Source: an uncultured Collinsella sp. (GTDB taxonomy: Bacteria; Actinomycetota; Coriobacteriia; Coriobacteriales; Coriobacteriaceae). Taken from it: a stretch of 64,000 nt of DNA. This document shows positions 35,005 to 44,104 of the stretch, one piece after another. Where the stretch lies: contig URKM01000004.1 in the NCBI GenBank assembly GCA_900548365.1, positions 1 to 64,000 of the forward strand, in the 5' to 3' direction. The number at the start of each line of letters is the position of its first letter. Position 1 is the stretch's first letter. The position numbers and the translations under genes are program-made. A model generated the notes under the pieces. That model was not told where the DNA came from, made no database searches, and saw only the letters and a program-made list of their open reading frames with translations.

Positions 35005-36276
35005 TCACCTATCGCAGAGATGACCGTGCAGCACGCCGTCTCGATCCACGTCGTCGATAGCCACCCGCGCGAGCGAACCAGCTGAAAGCTCGCAGGGGCC
35101 ATCGATCTCGACGTGATGGAACGATGCGAGCGTCCCCGCGTGCCCAGATTCGAGCACGCATGTTTCCACAGAGCCCACGCGACGCCTGCTGTCTTCAAGC
35201 GCGAGCTCAGAAGCAAGCGCGCGCATCCGCGCCGACCGACGAGCCATGACGGAGGGAGGCACCTGGTCGCGCGCAGCGGCGGCAGGGGTGCCGGGACGCT
35301 TGCTGTACCGAAAAACATGCATGCGCGAGAAGCCCGCGGCACGGCACGTCTCCAAGGACTCCTCGAACTCCTCCTCGGTTTCGCCGGGGAAGCCGACGAT
35401 GATGTCGCAAGAAAGCGAGACAGATGGCACCGATCGACGAATGTCATGAACGAGCCCGAGAAAATCACCCGAGGTATAGGGACGTGCCATGCGGCGGAGG
35501 GTCGAGTCGCAACCGGACTGCAGGGGAAGGTGCAGAAACGGCGCGATACGCGAGGAGGACGCCATGCAATCGATCAACGGACGCGATACATCCATGGGCT
35601 CTATCGAGCTGAGACGAATCTGCGGAATAGAGGTCTCCGCGAGCAATCGCTCCACGAGGCCGTCGATCCCGATGGACGACCCTCCGTCGACGGAGCAATA
35701 GGCGCCGAGGTTCACGCCCGTGAGAACGATTTCGGGAACGCCCGCCTCCGCAGCGGAGCGCACCTGGCCCACGACGTCGCCGACGGGAACGGAGCGCTCC
35801 GGGCCGCGCGCCTTCCATACGATGCAATAGGTGCACCGATGGTTGCAGCCATCCTGTATCTTGACGCCAAGACGCGATCGACCCAAAAGATCGATAAAGC
35901 CATGGCCCTCGACATCATCCGACGCGCACCCGCAATCCGGCAAGAGCTCTTCCACCCGGCGCGGCACATCGAGCTTAGAGGGCTCGACGACGACGCGGTC
36001 CGAAAGCGCAGCGATGGCGTCGGGATTCAGGTTGACGGCGCATCCGGTCGCGACGACCATAGGAGCCAAGGGCATCTTCAGGGCATGGCGAACCGCTTTG
36101 CGCGTCTTCGACTCCGCTTCGCCCGTAACGGCGCACGTGTTGATCACGATGACGTCCGCGTCCCGCTCGTCTACCAATTCGAACCCCGCGCGATGGAGCT
36201 CCGCTATAAAGCGATCGGACTCCACACGGTTTACCCTACAGCCGAGATTAACAACGGCTACGCGCTTATCGCCCAC
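35005..36276 (-). CDS. mtaB: tRNA t6A37 methylthiotransferase MtaB
   Basis: Converts t6A37 to ms2t6A37 in tRNAs reading ANN codons. The 423-residue protein has the UPF0004 start VVNLGCRVNRVESD, the INTCAVTGEAESKTRK stretch characteristic of MtaB, radical-SAM CNHRCTYC, and a C-terminal TRAM domain. It lies between dnaJ and phoH, as in many Firmicutes. It is the third methylthiotransferase in the window. Confidence 0.93.
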   Translation of the reverse strand: MGDKRVAVVNLGCRVNRVESDRFIAELHRAGFELVDERDADVIVINTCAVTGEAESKTRKAVRHALKMPLAPMVVATGCAVNLNPDAIAALSDRVVVEPSKLDVPRRVEELLPDCGCASDDVEGHGFIDLLGRSRLGVKIQDGCNHRCTYCIVWKARGPERSVPVGDVVGQVRSAAEAGVPEIVLTGVNLGAYCSVDGGSSIGIDGLVERLLAETSIPQIRLSSIEPMDVSRPLIDCMASSSRIAPFLHLPLQSGCDSTLRRMARPYTSGDFLGLVHDIRRSVPSVSLSCDIIVGFPGETEEEFEESLETCRAAGFSRMHVFRYSKRPGTPAAAARDQVPPSVMARRSARMRALASELALEDSRRRVGSVETCVLESGHAGTLASFHHVEIDGPCELSAGSLARVAIDDVDRDGVLHGHLCDR

Positions 36277-36287
36277 GTCACCCCAGC

Positions 36288-37430
36288 CTAATCGAGAATG
36301 TCGTCGATAGCGTCGCGGATACGGGCCCCGACGCCCCGATGCTTGTCGTATTGCTCATCCACGACCTCCTCGTAGCGCTCGAGCAGTTCGCGCGCCTCCG
36401 ACGAGAGCTTTTCGGGGATGACGATGGCGATGCGAGCGATGAGCCTGCCGCGGCCCTCGCGACCCATGCGCGGCATACCGAATCCTTCGACAACGACGGT
36501 CTCCCCATATTGGGTTCCCGCGGGAACCTTGATTTGAACCTCTTCGCCCTCGAGGATGCCGGCAATCGACACGGTGCAGCCCAAAGCAGCCTGGACCATG
36601 GAGACGCTCACCTCGGTATACAGGTCGTCGGCGTGACGCTGGAACCGCTCGTGCTCCGCAACCTGGATGGTAACCAGCAGGTTACCGGCTTCGGCACCGC
36701 GATAGCCCGCCTCGCCGTAACCCGCGACGCGCAGCTGGCGACCCGTCGCGACGCCGGCGGGAATTTGCAGATCGAGACGCTCGTGGGTCGGCGTGCGGCC
36801 CTGGCCTTCGCACATCTCGCACGGATGGTCGATGACCGTGCCCTCGCCCTGGCAATCGGGACAGGGAGCGGACGATTGAACGTCTCCGAAGATGGAGCGC
36901 TTGTAGGTCGTGACAAAACCAGATCCATGGCAATGCGGGCACTGCTGCTCGGTAGCCCCCTCGGAACGGCCCGTGCCCTGGCAATCCTCGCAAGGCGCGA
37001 GACGATCGTAGCTGATGGTCTTCGTGCAGCCGACGGCGGCTTCCTCAAGCGTCACGGTGAGGGATATCGCCATGTCGCGGCCCTGCCTGCGGGCGGCGGA
37101 ATTTCGAGCGCCACCCCTGGAACCGCCGAAGAACGAGGAGAATATATCGTCCATGCCCATGCTGCCGAAGATATCGGAGATATCGACGTAGCCGGAGCCC
37201 ATGCCCGGACCGTCGGCGGAGCCGAAGCGATCGTAGTTGGCGCGCTTCTGCTCATCAGAAAGCACAGAATACGCCTCATTGACCTCTTTGAAGAGTTCCT
37301 CGGCATTCGGATCGTCAGAAACGTCGGGATGAACCTCCCGTGCCTTTTTCAAGAAAGCCCGTTTGATCGTGCGCTGATCGGCGTCGCGCTCAACGCCGAG
37401 AACCTCGTAAAAATCTCTCTTACCCGACAC
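36288..37430 (-). CDS. dnaJ: Chaperone DnaJ
   Basis: Hsp70 co-chaperone of 380 residues. J domain 4-68 with HPD at about 34-36, a Gly/Ser/Phe linker with DIFGSMGMDDIF, a four-repeat zinc domain (CEDCQGTG, CPHCHGSG, CPDCQGEG, CEMCEGQG), and two C-terminal client-binding domains. It is complete. The start is GTG with AGGAGG 10 bases upstream. No dnaK, grpE or hrcA accompanies it here. Confidence 0.95.
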   Translation of the reverse strand: MSGKRDFYEVLGVERDADQRTIKRAFLKKAREVHPDVSDDPNAEELFKEVNEAYSVLSDEQKRANYDRFGSADGPGMGSGYVDISDIFGSMGMDDIFSSFFGGSRGGARNSAARRQGRDMAISLTVTLEEAAVGCTKTISYDRLAPCEDCQGTGRSEGATEQQCPHCHGSGFVTTYKRSIFGDVQSSAPCPDCQGEGTVIDHPCEMCEGQGRTPTHERLDLQIPAGVATGRQLRVAGYGEAGYRGAEAGNLLVTIQVAEHERFQRHADDLYTEVSVSMVQAALGCTVSIAGILEGEEVQIKVPAGTQYGETVVVEGFGMPRMGREGRGRLIARIAIVIPEKLSSEARELLERYEEVVDEQYDKHRGVGARIRDAIDDILD

Positions 37431-37514
37431 GCTAGAACATCCTCCTCGTGCATTTCATTCATTCGCCGGCGACCCGACGCTCACCATTATGCCCCCAAGT
37501 GGCAAATGCAATCA

Positions 37515-38609
37515 CTACATCATACGATAGGGACTGAGGAACAATCCCTGCGTGCAGCTGGTGAACCAGACGGACAGCAGGGCGAAGAACAATCCATTCA
37601 TCGCGCCGTTGATCAAAACCATGCCCCCGCGCTTCCACCATAGAAGCGAGCGATGCAGGGGGTCGTCGGTCGCGATGGCGAAGATGCCGAACGCAAGGGG
37701 AACGAGGCACAAGACGGCAAAGAGCGAGAAGACGCCCGAAATAGCCGAAAGCACGAGGAAGGGAAGGACGAGTCCGATGGTGTAGAAACCGGAACTCGCG
37801 CGCTGCTCGAGGCGTTCGGCGGCAACGTGCGCGCGACCGACGAGATCGCCGGCGGAGGCTCCGTTGGTACCGGCATGCCCCATACCCTTTATGCGGATGA
37901 CATCGCCGTCATGGGTTCCAGCGGGAAACTCGATGACTTGCTCCGAAGTGACGGCGACGCGGCCGGATGCCCCGCAGACCGTACAAGGATCGGCGACGAC
38001 CTTGCCGGAGCCGCCGCATTCGGGACACACCATCTGAACGGATCCCATGCCGAAGAGGGACGACATATCCACGCCGATAGAACCCGTGCCACCGCACGTG
38101 GGGCACGTCCTGGCATGCTCGCTCGAAACCGAACCGGAGCCGTGGCAATGCTCGCACGACTGGTAGCGACGGTACGTGACCACTCGGCGGGCGCCGTCAC
38201 GGGATTGCTCGCGCGTAAGGTCAACGTCGACGACGACGTCGGCGCCGGCTTCGGGATTATAGGCAGAGCTGGAACGACGCCTTCCGAATCCGGCTGCGTC
38301 GAACGGGAAGCCGCTGAACGGAAAACCGCTGAATCCCCCATAGCCTCCCCCCGTAGCAGCCGTGGGGGCAGCACCGGCATATGGGTTTCCCGAGCGCATG
38401 GCGTCATACCGAGCGCGCTTCTGCTCGTCCGACAAAACGGCATACGCCTCTGACACCTCTTTGAAGCGCTCCTCGGCATCGGGCTCCTTGTTGATGTCGG
38501 GGTGCAGCTTGCGCGCCTTCTGCTGGAACGCCTTCTGGATCTCCTTAGCGGAAGCATCCTTCTCCACGCCAAGGATCGCGTAGTAGTCTTTGTCGTTCAT
38601 TCCTGCCAT
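37515..38609 (-). CDS. Membrane-anchored DnaJ-like protein
   Basis: A 364-residue protein that begins as a class A DnaJ: J domain 8-70 with HPD at 36-38, Gly/Phe region 72-110, and four zinc repeats (CEHCHGSG, CPTCGGTG, CPECGGSG and the variant CTVCGASG) at 152-217. The first client-binding domain starts (about 220-265) but breaks off; from about 275 the sequence is hydrophobic, with probable helices at 275-313 (two) and 328-349. It would recruit DnaK to the membrane, an inference. It is 84 bases upstream of the normal dnaJ. ATG 38600 is an alternative start. Confidence 0.85.
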   Translation of the reverse strand: MAGMNDKDYYAILGVEKDASAKEIQKAFQQKARKLHPDINKEPDAEERFKEVSEAYAVLSDEQKRARYDAMRSGNPYAGAAPTAATGGGYGGFSGFPFSGFPFDAAGFGRRRSSSAYNPEAGADVVVDVDLTREQSRDGARRVVTYRRYQSCEHCHGSGSVSSEHARTCPTCGGTGSIGVDMSSLFGMGSVQMVCPECGGSGKVVADPCTVCGASGRVAVTSEQVIEFPAGTHDGDVIRIKGMGHAGTNGASAGDLVGRAHVAAERLEQRASSGFYTIGLVLPFLVLSAISGVFSLFAVLCLVPLAFGIFAIATDDPLHRSLLWWKRGGMVLINGAMNGLFFALLSVWFTSCTQGLFLSPYRMM

Positions 38610-38784
38610 ATGGCAAAAACTCTCCCCTGCTCACAGCTTACACAGTGGGAGACATTATACCCATCGCGAAGGTTGCTGCGCGCTGGATGAACTTCAACAG
38701 ACGAGTTCCTATCGTTTTCCCATCAGCTTCAATGATCGCCATCAAAGGTCGTCAGGACGCGAAAGCATGAAGCGGGGGCCGCGA

Positions 38785-39276
38785 TCACTCCGCCGCGCTA
38801 CCCCATGGATCATCGAGAACGACCTGGCGGTACGTCACGCCGCAGCGCTCCAGAATATTCTTCGAAATGAGGTTGTCTTCCGTTCCGTCGTACTTGTCGT
38901 CAAGATAGACGACCTCGCCGACGCCCGCCTGAACAAGCGTCTTCGCACACTCATGGCAGGGGAACAACGTCACGTAGACCGTAGCATGAGCCATATCCTT
39001 CAAGGAGCCGCGGTAGTTGAGAATCGCGTTCGCCTCGGCATGGATAACATAGTTGTGCTTGTCATGCAGGGGGTCGTCAGCGGTACCCCACGGAAAGTCA
39101 TCGTCGTTCAACGCGGACGGCGTACCGTTGTAACCTACCGAGAGGATGCGGTTGTTCGTATCTGCGATGCAGGCTCCGACCTGGGTATTCGGGTCCTTGC
39201 TACGCATGCTGGCGGCGACGGCGGCTCGCATAAAAAACTCATCCCAGCTGATGACATCCTCGCGCTTGCCCGGCAT
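38785..39276 (-). CDS. dCMP deaminase / ComEB family
   Basis: Zinc-dependent deaminase of 163 residues with HAE at 79-81 and PCHEC (C107, C110), giving the zinc ligands. QVGACI, VGYNGTP and HDKHNYVIHAEANAI are the dCMP-deaminase/ComEB form. It would convert dCMP to dUMP for dTMP synthesis, complementing the dUTPase at 7492-7935. Start at ATG 39276 is supported by GAAGGGG and family length although the frame is open upstream. The 170-base gap to hemW shows no gene. Confidence 0.92.
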   Translation of the reverse strand: MPGKREDVISWDEFFMRAAVAASMRSKDPNTQVGACIADTNNRILSVGYNGTPSALNDDDFPWGTADDPLHDKHNYVIHAEANAILNYRGSLKDMAHATVYVTLFPCHECAKTLVQAGVGEVVYLDDKYDGTEDNLISKNILERCGVTYRQVVLDDPWGSAAE

Positions 39277-39446
39277 AGTGAAACCCCTTCCGTACGACTT
39301 TGGAAAAGCATGCCGCATTACAGACTCGGATGCAAGCGAAAAGCGGCGACGGCGAGCCGGGGCGGCGGCGCTACGAACACGAGGATTCTCGCCCGCGAAC
39401 TCCAACGACCTCGCTAGACGGTCTCGAACGGACTCATAGCCCGGTT

Positions 39447-40574
39447 CTATGATGCCGAGGCGAGATCCCAAAATATTCCGAACAGCGCATTGCCCTCGAG
39501 CCATCCGATGCGCGTGGGCTCGAGATGACCCCCATGCCATGCGGCCAATCCGAGGGATACGGCACGCTTGCACGCCTCTTCGAGAGCGGCGCGCGGAATG
39601 TATCGCGAGGACCGCTCGAGGAGGTCGCGAGATACGCCCCGTGCCGTGCGGCAGGCTAGCATCAGGTCCTCGGCTGCCGCCTCTCGGGCGCTGAGGTGCT
39701 CGCGATCGAATTCCACGCCGGCATCGTCAAGCTGCACGAATCTGTCCCTTCCCGCCGCGCCGGCATCACTCATGCTTGCGGCGGAGCGGCCGAGGCCGAG
39801 ATAGCTGGATCCCGTCCAATACGCCAGGTTATGACGGCAGATGCACGACGGGCGCGCATAACTCGCGACCTCATAGCGCGCAAACCCCTTTTCCGCGAGC
39901 CGTCGGGAAGCGAGCTCCATGCACTCGGCCTGGAAGTCCTCGTCGGGTAAATCGATCAGGCCATCGTCCACCATCCGCGCTAAGGGGGTTCCCTCCTCGA
40001 GCTGAAGCGGGTAGACGGATACGTGGTCAGGTGGAGCCGGCGCAGCGAGGATGGCATCGAGCGATGATCGGAAGGACGCGATAGTCTGCCCGGGAAGACC
40101 GCACATCAAATCGCAGGACGTCACGAAGTCGTTGGCCTTCGATAGTTGGAGCGCCCCGAGCGCCTCGTGGGCGGTGTGGATGCGACCGATCAACTCAAGT
40201 TCCCCGTCCACCAACGATTGGATGCCAAGCGAAATGCGCGAAACGCCCGCAGACCTCAATGCGCGGGCGATGTCGGCGGTAAACGATTCGGGATTCGCCT
40301 CGACGGTGAACTCGACGGGAGAGCAGTAGCGCGCGACCGCCCGAACGAGCCTCTCAAGCGCAGGACCGGCGACGGTCGGCGTTCCGCCCCCGATGTACAC
40401 CGTCTCAACGGCGTCGAGCTCGCCAGCCAAACCCCTTGCATCCACGAGTTCGATCAGCTGCTTGATATAAGCATCGACTTCCGAGCGACCGGTGCAGGCG
40501 CGCGATTCGAAATCACAGTAGTAACAGCGAGCTTTGCAAAATGGAATATGCAGGTACAGGGCACCGTAAGACAT
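39447..40574 (-). CDS. hemW: Radical-SAM HemW-like protein
   Basis: A 375-residue radical-SAM protein with CKARCYYCDF (CxxxCxxC) in the HemW context HIPFCKARCYYCDF, YIGGGTPT and the HemN_C domain. HemW is a heme chaperone rather than a coproporphyrinogen oxidase, so the function is best left as HemW-like. It lies downstream of lepA-dus; hemW beside lepA is widespread. Confidence 0.9.
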   Translation of the reverse strand: MSYGALYLHIPFCKARCYYCDFESRACTGRSEVDAYIKQLIELVDARGLAGELDAVETVYIGGGTPTVAGPALERLVRAVARYCSPVEFTVEANPESFTADIARALRSAGVSRISLGIQSLVDGELELIGRIHTAHEALGALQLSKANDFVTSCDLMCGLPGQTIASFRSSLDAILAAPAPPDHVSVYPLQLEEGTPLARMVDDGLIDLPDEDFQAECMELASRRLAEKGFARYEVASYARPSCICRHNLAYWTGSSYLGLGRSAASMSDAGAAGRDRFVQLDDAGVEFDREHLSAREAAAEDLMLACRTARGVSRDLLERSSRYIPRAALEEACKRAVSLGLAAWHGGHLEPTRIGWLEGNALFGIFWDLASAS

Positions 40575-40598
40575 TCGTCGCTCCTCGATGAGGGTGGA

Positions 40599-41636
40599 CT
40601 ACCGCTCGAACCCGGGCACGACCTCGCCGCTGGCGATGAGTTCTTCGCACCTGGTCACGTCTTCTTCGATCGCATCGACAAGCTCCATGAAATCATCGTA
40701 GGTGGAGCATCTGACGACGCGGCCGCGCCAACCCGCCGCATGCGGCATCCCCTTCAGATACCAGGTGGCGAACGTACGGGCACGAGCCATATGGGCATCA
40801 TGGCGATGCAGCAGCTCGAGATGCTCCCGAAGAGCCGACAGGCGCTCCGAGACGTCATGCACCGGAGCGGTTCCGGCGTTCATCGAGAGCTCGAGGGCAT
40901 CGTTGAAAATCCACGGGTTCCCATAGGTTCCACGGGCGATGAAGACCGCCGACGCGCCGGTCTCGCGAAGCATCCTCGAGGCATCGGCTGCACAGAACAC
41001 ATCGCCCGTGCCGATAACGGGCACCCCGACGCGATCGGCGACGGCATCGATGACGCTCCAATCCGCAGAGCCACTGTAGAGCTGTCCAGCTGAGCGACCA
41101 TGGACTGCGACGGCTGACGCACCCGCCTGCTCCATCCTGGCGGCGAAGTCGGGGGCAAGCAGCCTTCCGGATTTGAAATCTTTACGCATCTTCACCGTCA
41201 CGGGAACATGGGCGGCCTCCACACAGGAGCGCACGATGCTCGCGGCGAGCTCCGGCTGCTCCATCAGCGCAGAGCCTTCACCCTTGCTGATTACCTTTCG
41301 GGCGGGGCATGCCATGTTGATATCGATGAGGGTCAGGCGATCGCCCACACGAGCCTCGACGGCCTCGACGGCGCTGGCGAACTGGTCCGGCTTGGATCCG
41401 AAGAGCTGGACGCAGATCTGGGGCTCTTCGTCGGAGGGAAGAACGAGCTCCCATGTCTTCTCGCTGGCATAGGCGAGCCCGGCGACCGAGACCATCTCGC
41501 TATACGCCATCCGCGCACCGCGCCTGCGGCACATGATGCGATATGCGGCATCGGTCACACCCGCCATGGGCGCCAATAGAAACGGCTGCTCGGCAAAGAG
41601 ATCGAGCAGCCGCTGTGAGAATGAGAAACCTGTCAT
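40599..41636 (-). CDS. dus: tRNA-dihydrouridine synthase
   Basis: Flavin enzyme that reduces uridine to dihydrouridine in the tRNA D loop. The 345-residue protein has the TIM-barrel start LAPMAGVTDAAYR, catalytic Cys in NMACPARK, and the FMN region VIGTGDVFCAADA...GASAVFIARG. It is closest to the DusB type in motifs. ATG 41636 lies just after the lepA stop; a TTG 15 bases earlier overlaps lepA. Confidence 0.92.
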   Translation of the reverse strand: MTGFSFSQRLLDLFAEQPFLLAPMAGVTDAAYRIMCRRRGARMAYSEMVSVAGLAYASEKTWELVLPSDEEPQICVQLFGSKPDQFASAVEAVEARVGDRLTLIDINMACPARKVISKGEGSALMEQPELAASIVRSCVEAAHVPVTVKMRKDFKSGRLLAPDFAARMEQAGASAVAVHGRSAGQLYSGSADWSVIDAVADRVGVPVIGTGDVFCAADASRMLRETGASAVFIARGTYGNPWIFNDALELSMNAGTAPVHDVSERLSALREHLELLHRHDAHMARARTFATWYLKGMPHAAGWRGRVVRCSTYDDFMELVDAIEEDVTRCEELIASGEVVPGFER

Positions 41637-41640
41637 GATG

Positions 41641-43449
41641 CTATTCGTCAACCTTGAGAATCGCCATGAACGCCTCCTGCGGGACCTCGACGGAACCGAT
41701 GGCCTTCATGCGTTTCTTGCCTTCCTTTTGCTTTTCCAGAAGCTTGCGTTTTCGAGAGATATCGCCGCCATAGCACTTTGCAAGAACGTCCTTGCGACGG
41801 GCCTTGACCGTCGAGCGGGAGATGATCTTGTTGCCGATCGCGCCCTGGATCGGAACCTCGAACAGCTGCCGGGGAATGATCTCCTTGAGCTTGTCGCACA
41901 ACCCGCGCGCCAATCCGTAGGCCTTGTCCTTATGGACGATAAACGAGAGCGCATCGACCTCGTCGCCGGACAGCAGGATATCGAGCTTCACCAAATCGCT
42001 GGCTCGATATTCGGAGAACTCGTAATCGAGCGATGCATAGCCCTTCGTTCGGCTCTTCAGCTGATCGAAGAAATCCAAGATCAGTTCGGCCAAGGGCATA
42101 TCGAATCTCATCTCGACGGATTTCTGCGAAAGGTGGATCATATCCGTCGTGATGCCGCGATGCTCGATGGCGAGCTGCATGACGGCGCCCGTATATTCAG
42201 GCGGAACGATGACCTTCGCCTTGAGATACGGCTCCTCGATGCGATCGATGCGCGTCGCTTCGGGAAGGTCCTGGGGGCTGCGCACCTCGATCATCGAGCC
42301 GTCGGTCATATACACGTGATAGTCAACCGACGGGCTCGTTGCGATGAGTGCGAGATCGAACTCGCGCTCGAGGCGCTCCTTGACGACCTCCATGTGCAAG
42401 AGGCCGAGAAAGCCCACGCGGAAACCGAAGCCAAGGGCGACGGAGGTTTCGGGACTCCAGGTAAGCGAGGGATCGTTCACATGAAGCTTTTCGAGCGCAT
42501 CGCGCAGGTTTTCATAGTCCTTGTTATCGATGGGGAACAAGCCGGTGTAGACCATGGGCTTTGCTTCCCTGTATCCGGCAAGCGGTGCATCGCAGGGACG
42601 CGAGGACATGGTGAGCGTATCGCCCACATGAACGGCCTCGGGGTTCTTGAGACCCGTGACCACAAAGCCGACCTCGCCGACCGTAAGGGCATCTACGGGG
42701 GTCTCGGCAGGACGCTTGACGCCCACGCCGTCCACGAGGAAGCTTTCTCCACCCTGCATCATGCGAAGGGTGTCGCCCTTCTTGATGGCACCGTCGAACA
42801 CGCGAACCGTGGCGACGACGCCTCGATATTCATCGAAATAGGAGTCGAGGATCAACGCCTTGAGGGGGGCATCGGGATCGCCCTGGGGTGGGGCGATCAG
42901 ATAGACGATGGCTTCGAGGAGGTCGTGAATGCCCTCCCCCGTCTTACCCGACACGCACACGGCATCGTCTGCGGGCACGGCGAGCTCGTCCTCGATCTCG
43001 ACCTTGACCTCATCCGGATGGGCCGACGGAAGATCGATCTTGTTGATCGCCGGGACGATGTCGAGATTCGCGTTCATCGCCAGGGTCGCGTTTGAAACGG
43101 TCTGCGCTTCCACACCCTGCGTCGCGTCGACGACGAGCACGGCGCCCTCGCATGCGGCCAGGGAGCGAGAGACTTCATAGGTGAAGTCAACGTGGCCGGG
43201 TGTATCGATCAGATTGAACTGGTAGGTCTTGCCGTCATCGGCGTCGTACATGACGCGGACGGCGTTGCTCTTGATCGTGATGCCGCGCTCGCGCTCGATA
43301 TCCATCGTATCGAGCAGCTGGGACTCCATGTCACGCTCCTCGACGGTGCGCGTGAGCTCGAGGACGCGATCGCTGATGGTGGACTTCCCGTGATCGATAT
43401 GGGCGATGATCGAGAAGTTTCTGATGTGAGAGGTATCTAAAGTATTCAT
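41641..43449 (-). CDS. lepA: Elongation factor 4 (LepA)
   Basis: Ribosomal GTPase that acts during translation stress and initiation. The 602-residue protein starts NFSIIAHIDHGKSTISDR (G1), with DTPGHVDF and NKIDLP, and the LepA-specific C-terminal domain ending in KAIGSVEVPQEAFMAIL. The ATG lacks a recognisable ribosome-binding site, and a TATTAT lies 7 bases upstream, so the mRNA may be leaderless. Confidence 0.95.
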   Translation of the reverse strand: MNTLDTSHIRNFSIIAHIDHGKSTISDRVLELTRTVEERDMESQLLDTMDIERERGITIKSNAVRVMYDADDGKTYQFNLIDTPGHVDFTYEVSRSLAACEGAVLVVDATQGVEAQTVSNATLAMNANLDIVPAINKIDLPSAHPDEVKVEIEDELAVPADDAVCVSGKTGEGIHDLLEAIVYLIAPPQGDPDAPLKALILDSYFDEYRGVVATVRVFDGAIKKGDTLRMMQGGESFLVDGVGVKRPAETPVDALTVGEVGFVVTGLKNPEAVHVGDTLTMSSRPCDAPLAGYREAKPMVYTGLFPIDNKDYENLRDALEKLHVNDPSLTWSPETSVALGFGFRVGFLGLLHMEVVKERLEREFDLALIATSPSVDYHVYMTDGSMIEVRSPQDLPEATRIDRIEEPYLKAKVIVPPEYTGAVMQLAIEHRGITTDMIHLSQKSVEMRFDMPLAELILDFFDQLKSRTKGYASLDYEFSEYRASDLVKLDILLSGDEVDALSFIVHKDKAYGLARGLCDKLKEIIPRQLFEVPIQGAIGNKIISRSTVKARRKDVLAKCYGGDISRKRKLLEKQKEGKKRMKAIGSVEVPQEAFMAILKVDE

Positions 43450-43560
43450 ATCGGCTATAATACCGCATGCAGAAGGTGTTACGCGAGAGGCCAAACGTGC
43501 ACAAATCACGTAGATTCACGTCTAATCCACAGCGTTCTCGATGATTATTGCTCCAAACGG

Positions 43561-43569
43561 TGCTATACT
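43561..43569 (+). promoter_or_regulatory. Extended -10 promoter for rpsT
   Basis: TGCTATACT, 82 bases before the rpsT start, with no good -35. The intervening leader has a GAAAGGAAA ribosome-binding region. Confidence 0.6.
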
Positions 43570-43650
43570 CCCCTGACTGTATGACCTCAACCGTGTCTCA
43601 GAGGCCGGATATAAAGGCTTTTTTAGAAGAACTCGAAAGGAAATCTACAA

Positions 43651-43914
43651 GTGGCAAACATCAAGTCTCAGAAGAAGCGCATCCGCACCAATGAGATCGC
43701 ACGCGTTCGCAACAAGGCGATCCGCTCCGAGCTCAAGACGCTTGTGAAGCACGTTCACACCGCCGTCGAGGCTGGCGACAAGGACGCCGCCCAGGCAGCT
43801 GCGACTCGCGTTTATCGCGCGCTCGACAAGGCCGCGGCCAAGGGTGTCATCCACCGCAACCAGGCTTCCAACCGCAAGTCCGGCGTTCAGAAGCTTGTCA
43901 ACAAGATTGCCTAA
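43651..43914 (+). CDS. rpsT: 30S ribosomal protein S20
   Basis: An 87-residue, lysine-rich helical protein that binds 16S rRNA. It has the usual MANIKSQKKRIRTNEIARVRN start and the AAAKGVIHRNQASNRKS segment. The start codon is GTG behind GAAAGGAAA. Monocistronic: own promoter upstream and a strong terminator 24 bases after the stop. Confidence 0.97.
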   Translation: MANIKSQKKRIRTNEIARVRNKAIRSELKTLVKHVHTAVEAGDKDAAQAAATRVYRALDKAAAKGVIHRNQASNRKSGVQKLVNKIA

Positions 43915-43937
43915 CGATACTTTTGATGAATCGTTTG

Positions 43938-43970
43938 GAAGGCTCCGTTTTACGGAGCCTTCTTTTTTTA
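43938..43970 (+). terminator. Terminator after rpsT
   Basis: GAAGGCTCCGT pairs with ACGGAGCCTTC (11 bp, loop TTT), followed by seven T. The remaining bases up to holA hold no gene I can support. Confidence 0.93.
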
Positions 43971-44104
43971 GGTGGTATCGAGTGATGTCGCGCGCGCCGT
44001 ACGCGCAAGAGGGCTACGGCGAAAGCGCCCTGCATCCTCGAAGCAAAGTCCCGGCTTCGATCCCTGGCGCCGCGCGTCCAACGCGAACAATGGTAACGGG
44101 TCCG

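Noticed and set aside
39277..39573. 99-codon N-terminal extension of the dCMP deaminase
   Set aside because: It runs into hemW, is Arg/Ser-rich, and the internal ATG has a ribosome-binding site and the family start.
41533..43095. 520-codon plus-strand frame opposite lepA
   Set aside because: Antisense shadow; lepA is complete and conserved on the other strand.
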